Shown here: piece by piece, positions 23,064 to 35,800 of the stretch
Position numbering within the stretch: the stretch's first letter is position 1
Layout: each line of letters opens with the position of its first letter
Origin: Telopea speciosissima
Lineage: Eukaryota > Streptophyta > Magnoliopsida > Proteales > Proteaceae
Direction: 5' to 3'
Assembly (NCBI RefSeq): GCF_018873765.1
Contig: NC_057922.1
Location: forward strand, 66,736,755-66,800,754
DNA: 64,000 nt
Made by a program: the position numbers and the translations under genes
Notes under the pieces: generated by a model
Told to the model about the DNA's origin: nothing
Databases searched by the model: none
What the model saw: the letters and a program-made list of their open reading frames with translations, nothing else

Positions 23064-23321
23064 AATCCGGCCTAAGGTTATGAATAGGAAAATTGATTTG
23101 TAATAATACTTCCATAATTGATCTCTTTGTTCACTATACAAAATTAGTTAGACAAATGAATGATTTTACAGCAAGGTTCATTTTGCAATTTCAATATTAG
23201 TTATCTCTCATTGATTAGTTATTCATTGACTTCTGCTAGTTATCTCCCCCTTACGGTTTATTCCTATATCTTCCGATTACAAAACGAACACATCAAATCA
23301 ATTTTCTTATTCCTCATTGTT

Positions 23322-23583
23322 TACTTGGGGAAGATGATTTAAAGTGTTTTGAGTTTTTTACTGAATCTTTCCTCACTATAGATTATGAATGTAAGATTTC
23401 ATTACGGTTCAAGCACAAAAACAAACCAATTTTAAACCGGTATTAACACGATATTGAAAAAAATCGGATTGAGACCGAAAACTAAAATTTCTTAACAATT
23501 TGGTTTAGGTCTCACTCATTCCAAGACCGAAACTGATTTAGCCCGATTGAAACCGAGTCAAATCGATCGTTTGACACCCCTAC
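23322..23583. repeat. Dispersed hAT-like repeat end, copy B
   Basis: Homologous over its length to 5716-5970, with many substitutions and small indels. It shares the right-hand end GATCGTTTGACACCCCTAC. It is read as the right part of a decayed nonautonomous hAT-type element; no left end is visible. Confidence 0.5.
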
Positions 23584-24949
23584 CACTTCCTATTATAACA
23601 TAAGATATGTGCAAGCTATCTCACTATTGGATTTAAGTATCATCCTGTCGGTATCTAAAAAAATTCAATGACTAGATCTTTACACACATCGACAATGGGA
23701 GGCCAAAGGTCTTCTTCCAATTAAGAGTTTCATATCATATTTTAACAAAAAGTGATCATAAATTCATAATAGCTCATATTAACAGATGTAAATATCATAT
23801 GTATAAATAAAAAAATAAATGACATGACCATGGGATTGAGCATTCGTATATTAATGACTAAGGCACCGTTTGACAATGTTTTGTTTGTGTTGTTTCTGTG
23901 CTAATAATGTTCCCAACACACAATTAGCACAGAAAAACCGTTTGATGAATCCGTTTTGTTTCAAGTGTTTTTGATAACAAAAATCAAAATTTTTAACAAT
24001 TTATGCCCAAAAAAACGTTTTTGACATAACAACTATTTGTTGTTATTACCACTTTGTGGTCCAAAATCCAAAAGTGTTCCTCGTGTTTTAAAGAAAGAGA
24101 GCCATTGAAGAAAGATCTCCTCTTTCAACTCTCGCTCGACCTTCCCTGAAAGCTCTTTCAACTCTCAGCAAAACGCCATCAGCACTGCCACCAAACCACA
24201 AAGTCTCAGCAGAGTGGGAGAAGAAAGCTGCTTTAGAGTACATGCAAATTCCTACTGGAAAAAAAAGAGTAAATGCGAATTAGATTTCTTTTGGATTTGA
24301 TGGACACTACATCCAACATCAAGTTGAAAGTACTGAAATTTGTTTCACTAGAAGAGATTTGTCTCAAATCCGTTAGCTTAACAGGGAGTTCAATTTAAAC
24401 CTAAGCATGACCCAAATTCAACCCAACCATGACCAATTTCACCTAACTAGTTTTTTTCTTTTCTTTTTTCGTTGTGATTTTAGAGCTACATTGTTGATCA
24501 TGGTGGAAAAGAAGAAGAAGAGAAGAGTTGAAGTTGCTGATGAAGAAGAAGAAGAAGATGAAGAAGAATGATGTCTGGGAACATGATATCTATCGGTTGT
24601 AGAGTTGAAGTTCTTCCTTTCGTGCGAGTTCCCATTGGCGCTGATGACTTGAACAGTTTGGGTAGAAAACTATTGGGAATCTGGGTTTATTTGTTTTAAG
24701 CCTTTTGATTTGAAATTGTAAAAATATAAACAAAATATGCTTTGTAAAACTTGTACAGGGAGCATATTTGGGGCCGATCTGATTCATAGGAGCATAAAAT
24801 TAGACCAACGCAGTCAAGAGCGATATTCTTGTCTTAATCTACTCCCGTAAATAAAAAATAAGAAATCACTAGAATTAAGAACTGAGAATGCTATCAATCA
24901 GGACATGTCCAAAAAAATTAAGAAATTAGAATCAAATACTCCATTCTTG
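23584..24949. other. Intergenic, decayed repeats
   Basis: No gene was found. A phrase starting GGCACCGTTTGACAATG at about 23871 looks like the end of a common plant MITE, but its partner end was not located. A GAAGAAGAA tract lies at 24510-24570. Confidence 0.3.
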
Positions 24950-27828
24950 TTAATTACACATCACCCGTGGTTTTCAATCGAAACTCAGATCACCTCCTGA
25001 TTTTTGAAAAAACTCAAATTAACTCCTCTACAATAAGGGTAAAGTACCCGTACCCCCCTATAGTGCACCCAATATTCCTCGTACCCTCCTAAGCAGTTCA
25101 ATATTCCATGTACCACCCCTCAATATTCCACGTATTACTCCTGCTTTACACCCCACATGCCAGATAGGTCCACACCAGGTATTAAATGCTAGAAAATGAA
25201 CAAACTACCCTTTCTTCTATCTATTTTAAAATTTTAAAAGACCTAATTGCCCTGACCTAATTACTAAAATTTGAAAGACCAAAATGCCCTCATCTTCCCC
25301 AAATCATCATCTTCTTTTACATACCTCCACCACCACCACCACCACCGCCGCCGCCACCACCACCCACCATTAACACCATCACCATCCCACCGTGAAGCTC
25401 CACCTCACTGTCTCTCCTCCCCTTCTCTACTTCCTCCACCTCTCGTTGAGTTCGGAGCCGGAGCCGGAGCCGCAGCCACAGCATCGCTGAATATGGATCC
25501 AAGCCATAGACAGAATAAGAGATGTTCTTCATCCCAGCAGCTATGCCAAGATCATGGATTTCCCAGATCTTCCCACTGATCAGTGGGAATCGACGACTAA
25601 AGAAATACCCAATAAATTAACCACATTAATATCTGTTAAAAAAATGGATCTGATTTTTCAGACCCTGGCAAGAACCCCTCCCAGCTGTATCCTATTGGGC
25701 CCATGTAGGTAGCAGCAAAATTGAAACTCTGCGCTTTCTCTTTATTAATCTTTGTACTGGAATGGATCGGGCCTCGTCTCAATGAGAGGCTTTCTTGCAT
25801 TATCCTCTAATCCTCCGGCCGGGAGGAGTTGCCCCCTTCCTTATTCCATTTTTAAGGAAATAAATTCTTCATTATTGTTTGTTTATTTAAAAAAAAAAAT
25901 AATAAAAGATACCTTCCGTCGATGGAGATGGGTCTCGAACAATCCTTCCGTGGAATGCGATTTCAATCTTGAAATTCAAGGGCGATTCCTCGAGTCCCAA
26001 TCTGGAGCATTTTCGATGGAGGTAAGTACTGATATACCTTCCATCCATGTATTTATTGGATTCGAGATCTATCCACCCTTTCAGTTGCTTTTGATCAATT
26101 TTAGTTTTATTTTTACACATTCATCTCTGGTGATGGTGTTAATGGTGGTGGTGGTGGTGGGTATGTAAAAGAAGATGATGATTTGGGGAAGATGAGGGTA
26201 TTTTGGTCTTTCAAATTTTAGGAAATAGGTCAGGGCAATTAGATCTTTTTAAATTTTAAAAAAGATAGAAGAAAAGATGGTCATTAATAGTTTAATACCT
26301 GGTGTGGACTTATCTGGCATTTGGGGTGTAAAGTAGGGGTGATACGTGAAATATTAAGCCGTTTAGGGGGATATGAAGAATATTGGATGCATTATAAGGG
26401 GTATGTGTACTTTATCCCTACAATAACGGTGTTGTTTGCTGTTAGTTATTGATGTGAAAAGATTATTTTATCCTTGTACTAAAACATTAAAATAAAATTT
26501 ACAATACTACTCTTCCTTCATCCTCAACCTAAAATACCCCACTCTTTTCCTGCAAGTCGTCGGTAGCACCGCCACCGCCGCCGCCGCCGCCGCCGTCGGC
26601 ACACTTCGTGGGGAAACAGTGTCCTCCGAGGGTCCATCGATGATCGATCGAGTGGATGATTTTTGAATACCGAAGCAGAGTGAGATAATCGAAGGAATAG
26701 ATCGAAGAAATGGAAAAAAAGCTCGCTTGTGAACTGCTCGGACAAACAGTCTGATCAGAGCATCTTTCTTTGCATTTTTAGATTCATCCGATACACCGTT
26801 GTTCTCTGCAAATCCATAATCCCTGAACTGCTCTGCAAGTGATTCAATCTCCTTTTGCCTATCCAGAACTAATCAAACGACAATCAATTAGGTTTTTATT
26901 TTTCCCTCTTTTTTAACTTCTATTCAACCTGTAAGGAAGAAGCAAAAGTTGCATAAACATCATATATTTATGGAACTTTGTCTTCTCAAATGATAATCAG
27001 TCAGTTTTTTTTGTTTCCCCTCTTTTTTAACTTCTATTCCTGCAAGGAAGAAGCAGAATTTAGGGTTCCTAAATAAGGGCAAAAAATAGTTGTAGAAGAT
27101 GAATCAGGCGACGAATGGAATGGGATTTAAGTATTTAACTGATCGATATGACTGGAATTAGGGCTTGAATGGTTCAAATCCTAACAGAGCTGCCCAAGCA
27201 TCCTAACTCCAAGCAGGAACACTGTAACAGAGTCTTCCCCACCATCTGCTACCACAGACACCCCAAGTGCAACCATTAGAGAAGCAAAAGAGGTTCAACA
27301 GCAACAAGGGACACCTCAGTCGCCAGTCGCCACCACCTGATCTACTTAGCATTTGATGACACAGGCAACGTGGGCCATTATGGAATTCAATTTCAGGAAT
27401 TGGGGTTGACGTCACCCCCTTTGTTTTCCCTGGAAAAAAGCTCGCTTGAAGAAAGATGCTCTGACCCAAAACCTTCCTCTCTATTGTGAATGGTAAAAAG
27501 CTCGTTTTCATCGGTGACTCTGTCGCTTTCTCTGTCTTTTTTCTTCTCTCCGGCGAACTTCGCTTAAGATTGAGTTGTAGGGGTGAGGAAGAGGATGAAT
27601 TTGGGGTTTTTAGTTACAAGGGTAAAATTATAAATCAACACTGGTCAAAGATAGTTTAGGAATTTAAATTTATTTAACTGGCTGACATCATCATTTAAGA
27701 ATATAAAACTAATATTAGGGATTAATTTATCATATTGGGATCTATTAGAGGATGATTTAAGTTTTTTCAAAAAATCAGGGGATGATTTGAGTTTCGATTG
27801 AAAATCAAGGGGATGATGTGTAATTTAT
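24950..27828. mobile_element. Outer inverted-repeat element (about 2.9 kb)
   Basis: The left arm (about 24952-25036: AATTACACATCACCC, TTTTCAATCGAAACTCA, TGATTTTTGAAAAAACTCAA) is inversely repeated at the right (about 27735-27828: TTGAGTTTCGATTGAAAATC, GATGATGTGTAATTT). Between them lie the inner element 25037-26417 and about 1.3 kb of other sequence with a (GCC)n run at 26568-26596. The layout suggests a Mutator-like long-TIR element. I saw no clear target duplication for the outer copy, and the ends are approximate. Confidence 0.6.
25037..26417. mobile_element. Inner long-TIR element (1381 bp), MULE-like
   Basis: The arms are about 350 bp each. The left arm begins GGGTAAAGTACCC and ends near the CCACCACCACC tract (about 25385). 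The right arm starts near GGTGATGGTGTTAATGG (about 26130) and ends GTGTACTTTATCC. Both carry the inverse-complementary phrases for CATCTTCCCCAAATCATCATC and GGTCCACACCAGGTATTAAA. The flanks are CTACAATAA at 25028-25036 and 26418-26426, a perfect 9-bp duplication typical of Mutator-like transposons. The 740-bp core is GC-richer at its left (CGGAGCCGGAGCCGGAGCCG) and could be captured host DNA; I do not recognise it. Confidence 0.8.
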
Positions 27829-29794
27829 CCTTTCAAAAAACATGATTCCTTCTAAAATGAGTATGGAAACATTTTTAGTGTTGGGAGTACTTGGGACTGT
27901 AGTATTTTAGGATTCAAAACACCACCCCTCTCTTACGGCAGGATCCGATAAAGAGCCTCAGAACCGTCGCGTTTGATCACTCTTAATGTCGTCATATATA
28001 AATCTCTCTTTATTTATCCATTAAAACACTAGAACGGAAGAGATATCCCGGATCCTAAGATCCCGGGAAATACAGTTGTAGTCTCTCTCAGACATATGGC
28101 CAGTTATCCCCAACGCCCCTACCTTTTAATTCATATAATAAAGATATTTTGTTTTTGGTTGCACGCATGACGACACATCATCAGATCATCCACCCAGACA
28201 ACAAACAGAATAGTAATTTTTCTTTTTCAGTTTAATTTTTATAAGTTAATTATTCTGAGTTCTAACTTACACTTAAATATTTTCCATTCAAACTGTCGTG
28301 TTTCTCATTTAACATTCACACTTGTTAATTTAATTTTCAAAATACCGGTTTGCAGAAAAATGAGAACAGAAAAAGGAAAAGCTTCACGAATTTTCCAATC
28401 ACGTTTATTCATATAATAATTTCTGGTAATTCTAGAATTTCCATTTCACATATTTATTGCAATACTTGGCGAAGATGCGGGAAACAATTACAGGTACCGG
28501 TTGAGGTATCTTTCCTTTTACTGCATTATTATTGTGTCTGTATTCGATTTTCACGTTTTGGAAGGAGAAGTACAACGACAACGATCACGATCACGATCGA
28601 TTTCAGGATCCTTTATATAATTTCTTCGGGAACCCATTTATGGTGTTTTGTCCTGCGGACGCCTCTAGTATCTCTAGGTAGTCCACAAAGTCAGTTCGCG
28701 GCTAAACCGCATATAGTGTTTCTCATATTTGTTCTTCGGGACTAGGGCCGCAGAAAACTTAGAAATTGATTCAAAGAGGTGTTTCTCATATTATTTTGTT
28801 TTGGAACTTTGAAGAGTTCTCGTTGCAGCTTTGCTTGGAGTGAAAAGTAATTTGGATGGATTATAGGGAAGGAGGTTTTCGTTTTACCTGATTTATCATT
28901 TGATTCCGTAGCTTCCGGGTGAGAATTGAATGCATTGCGACATGCGATTGTTCTGGATTGCTGGTTTTCATCATTTGGAGATTGAATCGATGCAAGGAAG
29001 CAGTTTGAATGGATTGGAGAGGCGTTAAGCGTTTTTTTTTCGCACTCAGCGTAATTCCCTTCACAAAGAGGTGATTGGTGAGAAACTGTTTTGGATTCTT
29101 CCGGATTTTGCGTCGTTCCTATTCTAAAATTGTTTGGGCGACAGAATTGTTATTTAAAACCAATATTGATCCTTCTTAGCCTTTTGGTGTCCTATGGGGT
29201 TGTTTTCTTCGGCAGTTTGTGGTATCTAACTCGTTTCCTTTTTTGGAAAGCAAATCTACATTGGTCATGTTTATATGATTTTATCCGGCACTTGTGGTGG
29301 AAGAATTATCAGAGCATTGAATTGGGGGCTTTCATGGGTGTTTAGTTATATGTATTTGTACAAGAAGCCTCGCGGGTTGCAATTGGGGCCGCAGTTGTGA
29401 TACTTAGATTTGACTTCTAATATTTGACGGACAGAATTACTCTTTGTGTTTTAATCATCCTGTTCTTGGATCTGAATTTCTCATGCAAGAACGACACTAG
29501 TTGTAGCCCTGTAAATTATATCTGTTTTGGAGTTAAGTGTTTGATGTGGGGACTTTTATGCAATGGATTGGAGCATCAGAAACTGTAGGAACACCTTTCA
29601 TGATCTATTCCAGTGCAAATATTTTTGGTTAGGATTTGCATTCTCTTGAATCCTTTTGAATATTGAGCTTTTGGTTATTGAGTTTGCCATTGGATTTGAT
29701 TTCAGCTGCACCCTGTGGAGGTAATCAGCAATTTAGCTTCAGTCGTGTCCAATGAACTATTCATGATGAGTGGGGTTGGGAGGGTTGTTCGTCA
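27829..29794 (+). promoter_or_regulatory. FAB1 upstream region and 5' leader
   Basis: No other gene is visible between the repeat element and the FAB1 start codon. A TATATAAAT box lies at 27996-28004. A possible leader intron could run from a donor at 28506 (TTGAG/GTATCT) to an acceptor at 29705 (TGATTTCAG/CTGCACC), leaving a short second leader exon 29706-29794. That splice choice is inferred from consensus only. The many open frames here are not supported as genes. Confidence 0.35.
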
Positions 29795-29828
29795 ATGGAC
29801 GTCCCCGATAAAAGGTTCTCCGAGTTAG
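29763..29828 (+). promoter_or_regulatory. uORF overlapping the FAB1 start codon
   Basis: Two adjacent ATGs at 29763 and 29766 open a 21-codon frame. It reads across the FAB1 ATG (29795) in another frame and stops at 29826-29828. If the leader includes them, scanning ribosomes that start here would miss the main start, which could reduce translation. The effect is inferred; the frame is directly visible. Confidence 0.6.
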
Positions 29829-32800
29829 TTGACATCGTGAAATCCTGGATCCCTCGGAGGACTGAGCCAGCCAATGTGTCTAGGGATTTTTGGATGCCCG
29901 ATCATAGCTGTAGGGTATGCTACGAGTGTGACTCTCAATTCACTATCTTCAACCGTAAACATCATTGCCGTCTCTGTGGAAGAGTTTTCTGTTCAAGGTG
30001 CACGACAAACTCAGTTCCTGCCCCCTCTGATGAACCTAAGACACCCAGGGAGGAGTGGGAGAGGATCCGGGTCTGTAATTATTGCTTCAAACAATGGGAA
30101 CAAGGGATAGTAGCAGTCAATAATGGGATTCAAACATCCCGTTCTGGTCTCAGTCCTTCACTCTCAGCAACAAGTTTGGTCAGCACCAAATCTAGTGCAA
30201 CTGGGAACAGCAGCAACAGCACTGTTGGGTCGATGCCATACTCAACTGGACCTTATCAACGGGTGCCATACAGTTTGGGTCTCAGCCCACGTCAATCGTG
30301 TCAAATTGAACCTTGTATAGACAAGCAAGACATAGTAGCACCTGAGAGGAGCATGGATCCTGTTGCAGAAAATGGGGATCAATCTCCCAATCAAGATGTA
30401 TTTTGCATGAATAGGTATTATTTAATCTTGCCTATTTTTAATGTCTCTTGAGTTTAACTGAGAGATACCTTGCAGGAGATAGTCTATTGCAAAAAATTGA
30501 TATGTACAAGGCATGCTTTATAAACATGCTCAATGTATGTGTGCGCACATGCATGAGCTGGGCACATGTGCGTGCCCTTCCTTGTCCATCTGTTTCATTG
30601 ATTTATGAATATGTTGTAATCAATGGCTGTGGAAGGTTTCTTTCACTGGTTAATTCTTTGCACTGTGTTTTGCTCAAGATCTTTCGGACCCTATGGCTAT
30701 GTGCTTGTTGGACTAACCAGTTTTTTTTTGTGTCTTCACCTTGTATCTATCTGCTTGGTACCCAGAAAAATTTTCTCTAACTTGAGAAGTATTTGTATAC
30801 ATTTGATGATAATACTGTGAAGGATGATTAGGATTTTTTTTTCTCATTTCTCTCTCTCATTTATTTTTTTTTAAATCTTTTGCATTGTTTCTTTATTCTT
30901 ATATTTTGTTCCATATGATTTTTTTTTACCCCATGAATAATGTCTTTCGGTTATAGATGCTTTTAATTAATTTCATTGTTTCCTGCTTATTCTTCAGTGT
31001 CAGGAGTGATGACGACGACGATGAATATGTTTTATATCGATCTGATTGTGAAACCCAGCATTTTCCTCGGGCTGATGATCTTTGTGGTCCAGTCGAGTTA
31101 GATGAGATTGACAGTATGTATGGGTCATATAAAATGCATCCTGATGCAGAAAATACAAAGGGTATGAGCAGCTCTTTGATGCATGATAGTTTAGATTCAC
31201 AAGGGTTAGAAGGAATAGAAAAACCGAGGGAAGAAGCAAAGGGACATGATTATGGTGATACAGAAATAGAGCCAGCAGATTTTGAGAATAACGGGCTGCT
31301 CTGGCTCCTTCCAGAGCCAGAAGATGAAGAGGATGAGAGGGAAGCAGTGCAATTGGATGATGAAGAGGATGATGATGGTGCTACAGGAGAGTGGGGTTAT
31401 TTACGTTCATCAAACAGTTTTGGCAGTGGGGAGTACCGCACTAAGGACCGATCAAGCGAAGATCACCGGAAGGCAATGAAGAATGTGGTTGATGGGCATT
31501 TTAGAGCTTTGGTTACTCAACTTTTGCAGGTCGAAAATATACCTATTGGTGAGGAAGATGACAAGGAGAGTTGGTTGGAGATAATTACATCCTTGTCCTG
31601 GGAGGCTGCAACATTCCTCAAGCCAGATACAAGCAAGGGGGGAGGAATGGATCCTGGTGGATATATGAAGGTCAAATGCATAGCTTGTGGGTGTCGCAGT
31701 GAAAGGTAAATTTTTGATAAATGGATGATGATTCATATTAAATGCAGCCTAGCGCCCTATTTTATATGCTTGATGATGCAAAACTAAACTCGAACCAGTG
31801 TAAATCGAGTGGGAGATTTGCTCATGAAGGATCACCGGAAAAGAACCCAACTAGCAATCGGGAGAAAATCATTAACCAAACAAAAGCAGATCAGATCATC
31901 AGATCAGGCTATAAGTCTGGTCGAAGGTCAATTGTGGGCTGGGGAACAATTCTACAAAGTTAGATCAGATTCTGATGGCCAGATTCTGAACTACGTAAAA
32001 ATCCTACTTGAATGAGGAAACTGAAAACCAGGTAGAACAGAATTAGATATCTGAAAATTAATGACCTTTAATCAGAAATCAGAGAATGATATTTTACCAG
32101 GAATAATCAGATAACTAGGCAAGAATGTCAAACTGAAATAAGACGAGACTCAAAAGTAGGACTCTTGGAAATTGATGGCAGAAACTTAATGGATTTGAAT
32201 AGTAATAACAGAAACTACTCATTAACAGAATCAGAATTTTAACAAGAGAAACAAATACCAGTCTACAAAGCTTGAAGAAGAGAGGAGGAGAAGGAAGAGA
32301 GGATGTGCTGAACCACGATACATTCAATCTGATCTATAGTGTTACACTGCTGCCTTCATTTATAACACAAGCTATTAGACTCTTAGTAGGAAACCTACTA
32401 AGAGTCAATGTCTAATTATTAGGAAAGAATTAAACTAACAATAAAATACTAACTAAGCTATATGACTAACATATATCACGATAGGACACTCTTCCTATCG
32501 TGACTAATTACAAAGAAACTAAACCTACGGTACATAGCTTTACACTCCCCCTCAAGCTGGAGCATATAAATTACCCATGCCCAACTTGGAACAACCCTTC
32601 CGGAAAACAGGACTAAACAGGGGCTTGGTAAACATATCACCCAACTTATCTGCAGAAGAAACAAATGGAGTATCAATCAACTTCTTCATAACAACATTCC
32701 TCACAAAATGACAGTTAACTTCAATGTGTTTGGTTCTTTAATGAAACACAAGATTATTGGCAACGTAGATAACAGCCTGATTATCACAAATTATCTTTAG

Positions 32801-35800
32801 TGGCTTAGTAATGGAAACCCAAGCCCTTGCCACAGTGACTTTAACCACATCAACTCGGCTGTAGTATGAGCTATAACCTGATAATCAGCCTCAACACTGG
32901 ACCTAGCCACAGTTGTTTGCTTCTTGCTTCTCCAAGTGACAAGATTGCCACCAACAAATATACAATAACCTGTGGTAGATCTCCTACTACCATCAGATCT
33001 AGTGCAGTTTGCTTCAGAATATTCCATAATTGTCAAGGCGGCAAGGTGACATAAGGCGGTGGAGGGGTGCCTAAGCGCTTAGGCGACAAGGTGCCTGTCT
33101 AGGCGACCAAGGAGCCTAAGTGTTATTTTTTATTTCCCCTCTTTTCTAACATTATTTATGCCACAATATGTACCTTTTATCATAAAAAATCAACATTAAG
33201 CCACATCAAATCATTAAAAATCAACATTAAGCCACATCAAGTGATGCAGAACCAAGCCTCCATGAGCTGAAGAAGCCCTCCTGATCATAGGGTTTTAGTA
33301 GGAACCTTAGACTAGTTTATACTTAGTTTATTTCAGTTCTATACTTAGTTTTATTTTTATGTCTTTAATTGAAATAGTTCAAATTGGTTGCATCCAATTG
33401 GTTCAATTTAAGTTGGTCTAATTTAAGTGAAGTGTTCCTATTGGCTATTAGGATCTTATATCCTATTGGTTGATGAGGAATCTTCTTAGTTTAATAGTTT
33501 TAAGTGTGTTAAGTTAATAGAGGTAGTTAGGACTTTTAACTTTGAGTTATTTCATTAAGTCACACTCCTTTCACGTTTTTAGAAGAGAGGATTTTAAATT
33601 GTATTAGGATTGTGGCCCTTAGGCCCTTATGAATAGAAATTGTGGGAGAAGCTCCCCCACCAATTAAAGTTTTAAAAAAATTCGTTTCTGTGCTGTTGGC
33701 TATTGCTGCTGCTGTTTCTCTCTTCTGAGATTGTCTTATGAGTCATATCAAGACCCCCCTTGTGAGTCATATCAAGGTTGAAGGACTGGTGGATCTCCAG
33801 TGACTCCTTGCATCTTGTAGATCGGGAGGTTCATCTTCAAAGCTGTCTTCAAGGTTGCTGCCATTGAAGATCTCCTTAAAACCAATAAGTTATTTACTGT
33901 TTCAGCATTCCCCTCTTCTTCTTAACCCTCCAGCCCAAACCCCACCTGCCCTAATCGATACACATCGTCTCCTCCATTAAAAACCCATTGATCCCATAAA
34001 CCCTACTTGTTCTAAATTGTATCCAGCCTTGTTCCCCCATCCAAACCCAACCAAATTTCAACCACAGCCCCCTCTCATCTCCTCCTTCACTCGACCTAAG
34101 TTGCAGCCCCATCCAACCACTCAAACCCTAATTTGTCTTGTCTCTGTAGAACCCAAACAAACCCTAAATTCTGTATAGCCCAATTCAGCCATCAGAACTA
34201 CACCATATTACAGCCGAGTACCCTTCCCATTGCCCCTAACACTCGACCTTAGCCCTTGCCCTAATTCCAAGTTTAAACCCTAGTTTGAACCTAAATTCTA
34301 AAACCCCAAACCCGAAACTCTAACCCTAATTTCTCTAATTTTTTATTATTGTTTAAACCTTGTTCAAACCTGCCCTATTAGCTTTCTCCTAGACCTGCCC
34401 ATTAAAACCATATAAGATTCAACCCTATTCTCATAAACCTAACCCTAGATTTGACCTAAAATACCCCATTCTGCCCCAATAGGCCAGCACCTTTTTGTGG
34501 GGGTTTGCTCTACTTGGCTCCTAGTAGGTCTTCTACTTATCTAGGACTACATTAAGTGGTATCAGAGCCATGGATGAGCATGGCAATCCAGTGGTGAATG
34601 CAAATTTGCCACCTGATCCCCTTGCTGCAATCATGGAGTATCAATCAACTTCTTCATAACAACATTCCTCACAAAATGACAGTTAACTTCAATGTGTTTG
34701 GTTCTTTAATGAAACACAAGATTATTGGCAACGTAGATAACAACCTGATTATCACAAATTATCTTTAGTGGCTTAGTAATGGAAACCCAAGCCCTTGCCA
34801 CAGTGACTTTAACCACATCAACTCGGCTGTAGTATGAGCTATAACCTGATAATCAGCCTCAACACTGGACCTAGCCACAGTTGTTTGCTTCTTGCTTCTC
34901 CAAGTGACAAGATTGCCACCAACAAATATACAATAACCTGTGGTAGATCTCCTACTACCATCAGATCTAGTGCAGTTTGCTTGAATATTCCATAATTGTC
35001 AAGGCGGCAAGGTGACATAAGGCGGTGGAGGGGTGCAAGCGCTTAGGCGACAAGGTGCCTGTCTAGGCGACCAAGGAGCCTAAGTGTTATTTTATATTTC
35101 CCCTCTTTTCTAACATTATTTATGCCACAATATGTACCTTTTATCATAAAAAATCAACATTAAGCCACATCAAATCATTAAAAATCATCATTAAGCCACA
35201 TCAAGTGATGCAGAACCAAGCCTCCATGAGCTGAAGAAGCCCTCCTGATCATAGGGTTTTAGTAGGAACCTTAGACTAGTTTATACTTAGTTTATTTCAG
35301 TTCTATACTTAGTTTTATTTTTATGTCTTTAATTGAACTAGTTCAAATTGGTTGCATCCAATTGGTTCAATTTAAGTTGGTCTAATTTAAGTGAAGTGTT
35401 CCTATTGGCTATTAGGATCTTATATCCTATTGGTTGATGAGGAATCTTCTTAGTTTAATAGTTTTAAGTGTGTTAAGTTAATAGAGGTAGTTAGGACTTT
35501 TAACTTTGAGTTATTTCATTAAGTCACACTCCTTTCACGTTTTTAGAAGAGAGGATTTTAAATTGTATTAGGATTGTGGCCCGTAGGCCCTTATGAATAG
35601 AAATTGTGGGAGAAGCTCCCCACCAATTAAAGTTTTAAAAAATTCGTTTTCTGTCTTTGTGGCTATTCTGCTGCTTGTTTCTCTCTTGAGATTGTCTTGT
35701 GAGTCATATCAAGACCCCCTTGTGAGTCATATCAAGGTTGAAGGACTGGTGGATCTCCAGTGACTCCTTGCATCTTGTAGATCGGGAGGCTCATCTTCAA

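Noticed and set aside
28350..29345. Open frames upstream of FAB1 (for example 131 codons from 28350)
   Set aside because: They fall in the probable FAB1 leader and leader intron and match no family.
33185..33241. 21-24-bp direct repeats (also 39605-39700) as a CRISPR-like array
   Set aside because: A nuclear plant sequence with contiguous degenerate minisatellite units and no unique spacers.
34305..34335. CCCTAA-like runs (also near 21305, 36235 and 39355) as interstitial telomere arrays
   Set aside because: Only two or three imperfect units inside LTRs or AT-rich DNA; not an array.
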